A stretch of 64,000 nucleotides of DNA, taken from NCBI GenBank assembly GCA_004794655.1, contig SMMW01000634.1, positions 3,258,501 through 3,322,500 on the forward strand. The letters run 5' to 3'. The DNA is from Marisa cornuarietis. Its lineage: Eukaryota > Mollusca > Gastropoda > Architaenioglossa > Ampullariidae. Positions 25,682-38,177 of the stretch are shown here, piece after piece. Numbering within the stretch: position 1 is the stretch's first letter; the number at the start of each line of letters is the position of its first letter. The position numbers and the translations under genes were made by a program. The notes beneath the pieces are model-generated. The model was not told the origin of the DNA. It was given only the letters and a program-made list of their open reading frames with translations, and did no database searches.

Positions 25682-28600
25682 CTTTCTGATACGACATCAG
25701 CAGAGATAGCAAGATGCAATCCTCATTATAACAATTTGCAAAACGTGTCGCCCTATTCTGGAGCAGTAACAATTTGAAACGGTACTGTTCAGTCAAAATG
25801 GTATGTTGCATATATTCTAACATCATATTGATCTGTACTCAGATGTATCAACAAAATAGTGCGACACCATTGCGCGCGAGAAACTGTACGATATGTCAAA
25901 CTATATCATATCTACTTAAGGTCCGTATACAAAGCAAACAATTCAACACAAATAGTTTGCTCGCTGATGGTGTGATTGAAAGTTCCGATGCACGCGTGTA
26001 CACATTTCGTCGGTCGATCTGTGAATAACCTAAAGAACTAGAATGTCTGCAGGATGCTATTCTGTCATCTTAACCTTTTCAGACCTACTAGCTCAGATTA
26101 AACGCTAATAACTACATTCTTAACCCCTTTTCTCTCATCCAAGGGAACGCTTTCGTGACAGCGAAATGTTAGCTAGGTTATGTATGGATGCCTGCGTAAA
26201 TCGTGTTCTGGTGCACTTAGATTAGCAAGCAGCGATACTTCCGTGTCCTTTTCCAAACAACATCATTTTTCTTTACTCCAGTCTGTCTCCTGGAAACGTT
26301 TTTCAAGAAAATCTGGAGAATCTTGGATTTATTGTTTATCTGCTTCCAGTCTGTGCACATGATCTTGCTGTCCTGCTTGTTTACTGCCCTTAATGTCGTC
26401 AGTCAAGCAGCGAACAAACAAACAAAAAAAATCCTCTGGTTTATAAAACCCGGAATGTCACGTGGGGTGCACTGAACCGACTCGCCCTGAGATGTACAGC
26501 GCCGCGCAGCGCTCACAGCAGCTGAAGGAGGCTGGCGTATTGACAGAGTTGATGAGTCATTTGCTCAACAGCTGTTCACGGCAGTCTCAAGGTCCGCGTA
26601 AAATGCCAGGAGTTTCTCCGCTGAGGGTGGAGGGGGTGGGTGGGAATCCATCTTCACAGGTTCGGTTTCAAGAGACTCGAAGGAAAAACAACGTTACAAA
26701 ATCTTGCCAGTCTTCTAGTCTACCCTACCTTACCCTTACCCTTTCTGCGCCCTGAATTATTACTTTTATTGGTCAGAGTCAAGACCAAGGGTTTGTGCTA
26801 CCTCAATTCATGACTGTGGTCACCAAGGTTACATACCCTTCCTCCCTGCTTCATACACAAACTCGTAAGTACCCGACTGCAGGCGCACTTACAGTCTTGA
26901 ATAAGCAATGAAGCAGGAGAAAGTCAAGAACGTTTCAAGTCAGGTTCTCTCGGGGTACATAACTACATTCTTGTGGAAGGAAAGGTAACTGTCTGTCACG
27001 TGCACTTTTCGTCCTATTCTTGTCTCAGACACACACGTCATCACCTATTAAGTCTCAGAAAGTGATTACCAGTGGGCAGGCGACTCTCCGTTCATTATCG
27101 ATTACCGCCCCTTTGCAGACGACGAGACGTGAGGAGGGCGCTGCGCTGCAGTGTAAAGACAAAGTCGATGTGAAAACTGCTCTTCACGGCATTGTCTGCT
27201 TGTCGCTGCGCCTTGCACCCGCATCAGCACCGCAGGGTATTTGGAGGTCTCTCTACCCAGACGCTTTTTCTTCTGAGAGTTGTCGTTCTTCTTTGTGCTT
27301 GTGGCTGCATGGGCTTCAAATCATCGTCCGCTTGGTATTGCTAGACCCTGCTGCTATTTTTCCCCATATTAATTAAGATTCGAATTAAATTCTTCCTTCT
27401 CATTCGCCAGACAATGCCTAATGTCATTACCTAATTTACCGCCATATACTGCCCTGAAATAATTCTTTGAAAATGTCAATGTATTGCGCTGGAGTGAACC
27501 GTGAGCTTAACTCAGGGCATTAGAGGCTGTAATCACGCATTCACATGCACACAGCTGCAAATATCATGCTCGCAGATATCCACTCACTTCCTTTTTTTCC
27601 TCTTTCTTTCATTTCTCTTTTCTTTTCTGTTTATTTCCATTAGAGGCTTTTTTTACTTTTTTTTTTGTTTGTTTCTTTTTATTTATTCTGTTATTTTCTT
27701 TCCTTTGCTCCTTTTTTATTTCTTGTGCGCGCACGCACACACACATAAAGGAGTGCACACTCCTCACTTTTGCGTATTTAATTTTGCACCCTTCAGTCAA
27801 CACTGGCTAAATTGCCGAGCGTAATATAATTAGGACAATCGCTGCCAGTCCTCGTGGACTGGATCAGATGTTACTGAGCCAAGAAATATTACTCGCCACT
27901 TGACTCCGAACGGTAAATGATCAGTAAACACATCTGTACTGCTGACACGGGGCCGAACAATATCTGATAACTCAGTAGAGTGGCGTCCATTTTGTTAAAT
28001 TAGCAGGAACCTGTTTAGGGAAGAAAATGCGAAATAGATTAGGCTTGGGTTGAACTTGACAGGCAGAAAGTAACTTATTGATTTGTTTTTAGTTATTTTT
28101 TCCCAGTCTGTAAGTCGATATCTATTATTTAGTTTTCTAACTTGTCTGCATTAACCAAAAACTAAAGAGAAAAAGGTTTCATCATTCATCCTCCCACCCC
28201 ATCCCTTACTCTTTCATATAAGAGTGGTGTCTGTATAAATATGTTTCGCAGTTTTTTCCCTCTGATTTGCAAGTTTTATAAGCAAGTAAGATGCGTTCTT
28301 GACAAAAATACTCTGGTTATGGCTTCTTCTAAGAATTAGCTTAATGCGATGTCGTATTAACTGAATCATTTTTAAAACGAATCCCACAATACAATGTTTT
28401 TGCACACCACACTGCAATCCAGTTCACAAACATTCAGATGGTGAGTTCACTATGTCAGCGGGACGACCATGCTTTGTGAAATGTTGTTGAAACCACTGTA
28501 CATAGCAAATCTTAACATTTTTAAAAATGATAATAGAGCCATGTTGTAAATTACAAAATACGATGAAAACACTTTCTAGAACATGTTTACAAAACTTGCC

Positions 28601-31600
28601 GAGATGTTTATTAGAAGGCAAATAGACAACGTGGCAAGGTTTTGAAGAAAAACCCTTTTGACATCTGTTCTATCATCCTCTATACATCTGAGGTTACATC
28701 ATACTCTATACATCTGAGGTCACATCATTCTCCATACATCTGAACTCATATCATACTTCATACATCTGAGGTCACATCATTCTCCATACATCTGAACTCA
28801 TATCATACTTCATACAGCTGAGGTCACATCATTCTCCATACAGCTGAGATCATTACGTTCTCCGTAGAGTTCACATCATTCTCTCTTGTAAAAGTTCCTA
28901 GCATTCTCTTACATGTTTACTGTCCGGGTTGATGCCTTTTTTCTTACCAGACTGTCAGCCCACAGTGTGATCGCTCGGCGCAGATCAAAGGACCGGGGGG
29001 CAGGCGAAAGAAGTCGCTGGTCATTTGTAGTGAAGGTTTGTGGGGGGGGGGGGTGGGATACAAATTTCCTTGGTGCCAGCCGTCACGTGACTCGCCGGCT
29101 TGGCGACCCTCGCCTCCCTCGTCTATTGCTTACGATGTTGTCCAAGTTTACTTTGCACAGCAGAAATATGTCACAGTTTGCTCTGCGTAGGACACACTTT
29201 CTCTTTGAAGCCACCAGCAAATGGGTACTATTACCATCAAAAGTGCTCCAGGACAGCATGCACTAACTCAACTAGCCTCTGACCTTAATTTTGTCGAAAT
29301 GTTTTCTTTGCCAAATGTGATGAGTATTGGAGTGTGGATTTGCCTGTATATCAACCAGAATCACAAACACACACCACCATTCTCCACCTTATTCCCCGAT
29401 GTTCTCTACTGTTCACCAGCAGTTACTCAGATGTACATTCCGCAAGTGACTTGAAGATTTTTTAATATGTTTGACGCACAAAGTATGTGGGTTGATGAGA
29501 AAGAATGTTGTCAAGAATACAAGAAAAATCCCGGCTCTAACTCACCAAGTATGAGCGTAACTAGTAAATCACATAAAAACATTGCTATTTCGAGCTGAAA
29601 TCAGAGCCTAGATGTAAAGGGTTCGCAACGCCAGCCAGGGGAAGCGGATGGCCGAGTGGTTAGAGCGCTGGCGTCCGAACCGAGAGTGCGTAGGTTCAAT
29701 TCCCGATAAGCGCAGCAAACTTTCCCCAGTCGACCTAGCTGACGGGAATGGGTACCTGACTCCTTAGAGGGTTGGGGAAGGTAAGGCAGCGAGGGAGAAG
29801 AGATTGGCACCCCCCTCATGTAAACGATGGCCCCGAGAAAAGTGGGGTCTCTAACACCTCACTTCCCAACGTCCTGAAAAAGTTATGGGATGACCTTTAC
29901 CTTTTTAACGCCCGCCCTAATAAACATGTCTAACCCTCGTCAAAAATACACCATAAACAAAGATGTACAATGGATGTGCAAGCCTGTCTTAAAGATAGGT
30001 ATGAAAATCCTGGCATGAGATGATCTAGAGGGTCCAGTCCCCAAGAACAGGGAGGCTACACGTTTTCTTTGGCTAAAAATGGGTGGCTGGAGTACTGTAA
30101 GATACTGAAACATCAAAGTGTGTGGTAGGTCTGTCTCTCTGGCCTGGACTGGGGAAGAGAGAGAGAGAGAGAGCCTTGCCCTGCCTAAAGCACAAACAAG
30201 ATTACACAGGATTCATTGTGCTGTGGTCAATAATTAATGATCCACGTGTCAGATTGTCAAAACAGCTGATCAACGCTGTATGAGTTACTATTCCGAACTA
30301 TACATATTTTCGTATCAAAGAATACTACATGAAAACATACTAGCCGGATTATGTGCTGCAACTCGAATTAAAATTTCACGAATAATTTTTTTCCAATACA
30401 TGTCTTTAGTCTGGGTCTTCATGTACTGGGGAGATTATACATGCACTTTATCTTCGCTCACAGCAAATGACGAAGAAACAGGTTTTCGTGAATAATATAT
30501 GTCTGTTTTCTTTGCGTGTCATGTTCTGGGCTTTCAAAACTTGTCAAACCCCGATGTTAGGTTAGTTTTCTACAACGATCCAGTTGGTGGCTCCAAGCAC
30601 TTTACCCGATGTCTAAAATGTCAATAGACGGGGAGAGGGTGGAGGGGGGAAACCAATGTCCTTTGACCCTTATTCACCTAAAAAATAAACAACTCTGTTA
30701 GGAGGCACGGGTACAACTTCTATTTAAATAACATCACAAACATTCAGTGTATGTGTGCAAGTCGCAAAAGATGAAACAAGGCAAGCAAGCCCAGTTACCT
30801 GCAGTGTGGCAGGGCCTATGCTGGGCCTGTGCAGGTAAACTGTTGTGTTAAAAACTTCGAGGAAACAGTCACGGAGTCTGGCTTTGATGATCTACCCCAT
30901 CAGGTAAATAACTCAAGCCTGTCTTATTTCTGCTCTGACCTTTTTATGTAGAGGTTAGGAGCACCTGTTCACAATTCTGAGTCTCCAAGTTTTCTCTTCA
31001 GTTACGTGCTAGGATTTTGCAGCTTCCGTAGAATGTTTTCTTTGGTAGGCTGTGTTTTCGAACATCTGACTTTCTTCCGCAGGAATAGAGAGGTTTCAGT
31101 TCATACGAGCGTAGGGTTACCGTTTGGCTGCTTACTGAGACCAAAGCTAATACCCTAGTTGAGACTGCATGCGATGCTGCCTTGGTAGCCAACCATTCTA
31201 AAATAAAAATCCATCCCGTGAAGTTTTATAAACTGACTTTCAATGACTTCAGGCTGTAGAGATGTGGCAGACTTAAGGAGAATCGGGCATAAAAAATTGA
31301 ACCGGTATTTTCAGCACACATATCGGATGGCTAGGCTTATGAGATCACAACCCTTTCACAATCAGTCCTGCTGAAACTTCTTTAGACTGAGGGTTAAGTG
31401 CGGCTTGCATCCTGTCATGGCGGCACCTGTGATCAAGGACCGTGTCCGTCTGCGCACGCGCTCATCTCATGTTGCTGTCCTCGCTGGAGACTGACTTGCT
31501 AATTAATGCTCTTATCTGAGGATTCCGTACATCCATGGCCGCCTCATTTGCATTCTTGTAGACCTTGTCTTGTATTCATCTTCGCGGCACAGCAACGGGA

Positions 31601-32761
31601 AGGTGCAACCACTCGCTTCTCCTAGCTACTGCCTGGTTTCTATTCTCGCAGTAATCTCCCCTTACATCCTATCCCATCGTTTAAATGAAAAGAGGAATAA
31701 TGTGTGGGGGGGGGGTGGGGAGGTTCACCGAGGAACTGCTTCAACAGCATGGACTAGGTGAACTGTTCCCAGCGAAGGTTTTTTTTAATAATGTGTGATT
31801 TATCTCCTGTCTTGTACGTCAGAAATGGTGTCGATGAACATGTCTTGGCCGGGTCGCCGTTTGTCTGAAGTGCATGCTTTGGCGGACAAAAGCGCCCCCT
31901 AGCGGTTATTCCTTTATTGTCTGCGTGCGACCGGTGCCGCTGCACTCAATTAAGATATTTTGTGGGTGGACTAGCTGGTAATTGTGGTGTGGATGTCCAT
32001 GTCTGAATTCCAGCTAACAATCTGAAATTCTAGAAGAAGAATCTTTGGCATCGTCTGTTTTCTTCATCATAGCCTCATGCTGACCGTCGCCAACCAGTCC
32101 GATCTGTTGGAAATGTCTTATTCTTTATGTGTACGCCAGCCTGTCTGTCTCTTTGTCTTCCTGTATTATCTCCTTTTTTTTGGGGGGGGGGGACATTTTG
32201 TGTGCTGTGTTTTGTCCATCGCTGTTTCTGTTTTACTTTGTCGGTGTTTGATCTCGTTGTTGTCGTCCTCTTCCTGTCGTTCGCTCTGTCTTTCTCTTCT
32301 GCTTGTGTTTTACACCGCGCATATGACTGTGGGCGTTGATGGCAGCCTACATTTACACGTTGTCCCCAGTAACCCGGATAAAAGCCCTGTGGCTTGACCG
32401 TCAACATAAAGTTCTGTTATCCGTTCAACGAGGACAATCCAAAGTCTGCTGGGACGCTGGCAAACAATTCAGGTCTGCACGTGCAGCGGAAGGTGTTCCG
32501 TGGAGGGTAATGATGACATAGCTTCCTTCATGCGGAAGATGACTCACATAGAGAGCTGCCCGGCTTATGAAAGCATATCTCCCACCCACCCAGCATGGGC
32601 TATAAATAAATAATTAGCCTGGACAGTTGGTTACCTGGCGAGGGCTTGTCAGTCGCGACTGCAAACTGTGTAACGACTCCTTCATCGAGCCAAGATATTT
32701 CTGTCGCTGTATACTTGATGTCAAAGACATTGCTTTCATTGATGTACGCGTGCGTACGTAC

Positions 32762-32809
<48 letters not shown>

Positions 32810-33495
32810 ACGCGCGCGTGCCTCATAATGTATTGGACAATGCAGGCTGTGCGATTGTGAATCTCTGAACGCCCAGTATGTCTTAAAGATTTCAGGTAAT
32901 GCCAGTCCCATGTGCTGCGAGTCCGCCTCTAATTAGAACTCGGCGTACGTGTCCTAGATAGGCCTCGCACCAGCTTCTTGCTAAGCCACCTCTAGCTGCT
33001 CTGTGGACGCAAATGGAGACGAATAGTTCGATAACAAGGTCCTGGTCGATGGGTGGCTGAATGCGTGTCATGCTGGTCTCCTATAAAAACCCCTTTCTTC
33101 TTGCCTGGCCTTTTGCTACAGTCTTCGCCATTTCTCTCTGCTGGCTGATATCGCACGTGAGCGTGTGTCCGTGCAGTCCACCAGGCTTATTACACGGTAG
33201 CACATTTGATGTGGTCTTTCCTCTTTGAGAACTGAATCAAAGAGGCAGATTTCAGATGTTCTTTGCTTGAATAACATTCTTTCCATGGGCTGTTATGTTC
33301 CACATTGCTAATGGTCAACGCACCCAGATTTCCCTGAAGAAAAACATAAATAGTTGCTGCGTAATATTTTGAGTTGTTTGGAGGTGAGGTGTTGTAGACC
33401 GCACTTTTCTCGGGGTCCGCTTTTTGTGAGGGTACTTAATTCCCAGTTCATCTCCATCGATACATCACCGTTTCAATCTCTTCATTCAACAGCTC

Positions 33496-33562
<67 letters not shown>

Positions 33563-34342
33563 GGAACAGAAAATAGTAATGTCTTTTAAGCCTGTACTGG
33601 GTTCTGCAGGTTGCACCCACCTGGTGCGGAGTTACCTGTTGTCTCAACGCTTGGTGAGACAAATACTTTCTAAAGTTATTTTCTGTGAACAGTTGCTATG
33701 TGAACTGATTTGTCGTTGTGTGCGTTAGCGACGACGTGTCCTAAAAATCTCACAAAAGATTAATAGATTGTTTGAGTGATTGTCTTAGTAATTTTCTTCT
33801 CATCTTGGTACGGACTTAGTAGATAGATGCTAATCCTCCAACACAATAAAGTTTATGCTTAATGAACTTAGATGAGCTCTTTTTCTGGTCCTATTTATTT
33901 CACACGGGATCGGTATGACAATAAGAACTTGTTAAAAAGTATCGGTGTTGACCAAAAGTACAACATTTATATTAGATTGTATTGTCGTTATATATATATA
34001 TATCAAGGGTATGATTTGCGTAAATATGTTCTTAACTGGGATTCTTATTGTTTTATTCGATAAATTTTATGAAGAGATATAAAAGGTCGTTGCTGTCTTC
34101 CTCCAATCCCTAGGTCTTTGCACATCCAACCTGTGCGATCTGTTATTTATTAAGAGACTTTGTCATAATCCTCTGTGTTTTGGTTTATTGTTTGGTCACA
34201 CAAACAGTTAATTCTCAGTAAACTGGCGCGTGCAGACTCATCCAGCCCCAAAACATGTCAGACTGTGTCAGCTTGTCGATAATGTTATTGTCTTATAATC
34301 GAGAAAACTGTTCCGGTTGTCATTCCTAATCCTTGAAACTAA

Positions 34343-34420
<78 letters not shown>

Positions 34421-36845
34421 GCGCGCGCACGCACGCACGCACGCACGCAAACAGATGAATAGCAGTCGTAGAAAAGTATGATCATTTACTAACGAAGAAT
34501 GCTAAAAGAAACAAAAACAAACAAACAAACAAACCAAAAGACTTTCCAGCGAAGATTCTGGGAGGTAACCAATAAAATCCCAGGTAAGCATCTAAGTTCT
34601 AAACGAAAGACACGGGGATAAATTTCGTTCTTGAAATTAAAAAAAAAAACAATATATGAAATATGACACCTCTGTAACCGATACGAAAACATATTTTTAA
34701 AAAATCACTATTTGCTGTTTACACAAGATGGCTGAAGACATTTTCCCATACAAATAGTCACGCACACAGACGTGCGCACACTCGCATGAACACGCGCACA
34801 CATACAGTTGCACACATAATACCTATAAGTGTGCACATAAACACACAAGAACACACATACATACACACACTACAATGTCCATACATATATATATATACAT
34901 GCAAGCACATGCAACTGGTTAAAACACGGACGAACGTGTAGACGAGAGTGGGTTTGTAGCAGTGCATCGCACAGGTAAGACGCTCTGCCAGTTATGTGTC
35001 ACCTGTAGCACGGTATCGCACAGGTAAAGAGGTATCATACGCTCTGATAGTTACAATATATGCGCATCATACCAACAGACAGGTGTCACCTGTAGCAGTC
35101 TCTTTACCAGCGACCGACCTGGTTGTTCAGTGTGGAGACAGTGTATAGTCACGAACTTGTATTACTCTGGGGGCCAGTTGCACAACATGTTTCTAAACCT
35201 TAAAACTGTTCTAAAAAAGCAAAATCTCTTCTCTGCCATTTAAATGTATTGCACAAGAATATATACGAACAATTGTACTGTGAGGATGGAAAGTCAGACT
35301 TAAACAATTTTATCTTACTTAAAGCAGATTTAGTTTAAAAAAATTCTAAAATTGTGGTGTGCACTTTAAACTGATTATCTAAAAAGAGTTAAGGCCTAAA
35401 AGTGTTTAAAATTAGAAATGTGTGGTGCGACTGGCCCCTGGACTGCTTGCGGACGCACCTATACACGTCCGTGGTGTAGTCAGGTGACACTGTGTTGCTG
35501 TCAGCCGCTGGCCCAAAGCCACTCGCCCGAGTCAACACGACCCGGGAGGTCAAACGAAGGTGCGTCTGGTGCTACAGTCACAGTTCGCAAGGTGGGAGCG
35601 GCAGGGTGACAAGGTTTTTTTCACCTACAGGGATCTCAGTGCAAAAAATGTCCTCCCTACCTATACCTCTACCTGTTGTTAGCATTACCGTGAAATCGTG
35701 TAACTACTTTATCAGCACTGTGTACTGTGTACTGTGAACTCGTGCGACTACAGCTACCTTATCAGCTGGCCCCCGTGTGCTGTGTGCTCTGTGTGTGTGT
35801 GTGTGAGGCCAAGCTTCGGAGGGCTTGTTCGTGTAAAAGCCAAGCCTCGGCACCTGACTTGTTATCAAAATGCAGTTCTGTCGGCTCCAGGAATAAGATC
35901 GTCAGTTGCTGATTGATTCAGGTGATCAGCAAACACTAGTCACAGACATTTGGCATGTGTTCTACAAACTTTTCTGTGGTAAAGTGCGCCGTGTGAGTGA
36001 ACAGTCAAAAAGTACACTGGGTCAACACCTGACCTAAATTTTCGTCGCCCTCGTGTACATTTTTTTTAAAATTTTCACTAACACTTGATATGTATGTTTG
36101 ACTATACAACGAGGTCCGACATTATATTCACCTTTTTACGGTGATGCTACAAAATCCCTGTCGGTTCGTATCTTTGGCCTTCTTAGGTTTTATCGTCCTG
36201 TGTTCAGTTTCGTGTCCTGAATCACTTGTCAAAGGGACCCGATGTGAAGTCTGATGTGTCAGTGGAGTGACACATCATCTGTGAAAAGTGTCAGCGAACG
36301 TTTTTCACTTGAACGTCGATCAGTGCAAGCCGACTGTCAGAGCGGATGTTATCGGAGGCACGTTGACACGGTTTGTTTACGTGAGTCATCCCAGCCTTTG
36401 TTTTCTCAACGTGAGGGGAAGTTGGGGGGGGAGAGTGGCAGGGAAGCAGAATCCTTCTGTCGCACGGGGTAACGTCTCAACGAGTGACTTACGTCACGTA
36501 GCACGTTACGCGCTCAGGCCCAACGTGAAGACGTTTCGACGTGAAGACGTTACTTGCTGCGAGTTACCGACTCGACGTGGGATTCAACATAATGTCGTTC
36601 AACAGTTTCGGGAGGTAAGGAACTGGGGGGACCGAGTCTCCAGAGTGACGTACGTGTTGGTCTGTTTCTTACGATGTGTTTGGTCTCACTCACGTGGCGC
36701 TGGGGTATGTGACGTTTGTTAAAACGACTGTTAAACTGAATGTCTGTGTATCTCGGTCTCTTACTTTTCGCCGGTCTCTCTCAGTTCCCTTTCATTCCAA
36801 GTATAAAACTGTACTTGTCCACATGCAATGGTCAGGAGCGCGCAC

Positions 36846-36877
<32 letters not shown>

Positions 36878-37312
36878 ATGAGGAACGAGAGAGATTTTTA
36901 TTTCCAAATGCTCAATCTTTTTTAGTTTAGTTTAGAAATTAGTTTAGAAAAGCACTTTCAAAAGAAATGGTACATCATCATCGTCATCGTCGTCATCATG
37001 CTGCTGGTCTCACACTTAACGAAAGATGCGTGGAATGGAAGGACTATAGTCTGTCGAAATACTTATACCGTTAAAATAGTTATTACTCTGGTAAATACTT
37101 ATTACTCCATCAAATACTTATTACTCCGTTGAAATACTTATTACTCCGGTAAATACATATTACTCCGGTAAATACTTATTACTCTATTAAAATACTTATT
37201 ACTCCGTTAAAAAATACTACAACCGTGTATTACTTTGCAGCACAGAAAATAAACGTCGGCCAAGTTTTCGTTCGTTATATAAAATCATATACAAAAAAGA
37301 CTGCGACGAGAT

Positions 37313-37370
<58 letters not shown>

Positions 37371-38115
37371 CACACACACAAAGTGGGACTTGAGTCTCTA
37401 ACAATGACCACCTTCCCGTGGAGGAGGTCGGAGTGTGCAAACTGAGCTTTCATTACACGGTCGACTGAAGACAAGTTTTCCTGCTTCATCTTGTCTCCTT
37501 TTACCTCGTGCTCTGTCTCAGACTTCCTGTCTTCCATACTTCCTTCCTAGCATTTCTATCAACATTTGTTACAAATTGATCCTTGCAGAGCTTCCCCGCA
37601 CTTAAATTTCGTCTCTGTTGCAGCATCGCTAGTTAGGTGGCCTCACCTGTCTCTGAGTGCCATTGTTAGTTTTAATTTCTGACAGTGTCGGCGGATGCTG
37701 GGAGCCCGGTGACAAATGTGTTCGACAGATAATTCCATTTATCAAAGCGTCTGACACTGTAATATGATCGAACGCTTCCCGCTACGTTAGAAGGAGTTCA
37801 GAGGCTTATTTACACCTGGCTGGCAGGTGCCGCGATGAAAAGGCATCACACCGCCCGCCGCAGCAGATAACAAAAAAAGTGCGTTCGCAGCATTAATCAG
37901 GAGCAGGTTTATTGCATGAGGTGTAGTATTGACTGTAGTACTGTGCATATCAGCACCACAAATCATGCAGGATGAAGACTGTTCGATTGTGCGCGTGTGC
38001 GTGTGCGTCTGGTGCCTTGTGCAGGTGTGGAGCTGCGTGCTTGTGTGAATGCAGGTGGATGTACGCTCGTGTTCGTTGCGTGTGTGTCTGTGTGTACAGG
38101 TGTAAGTGAGTGAAG

Positions 38116-38177
<62 letters not shown>

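Noticed and set aside
25530..25826. Frames with poly-His, poly-Ser or poly-Met
   Set aside because: Translations of the (ATC)n retrotransposon tail in different frames.
29641..29715. Functional tRNA gene
   Set aside because: A and B boxes are present, but there is no clean acceptor stem and the sequence continues into a SINE body.
36288..36722. 144-codon open frame over the ACGT-rich patch
   Set aside because: Explained by CpG-rich composition; no domain or conserved motif.
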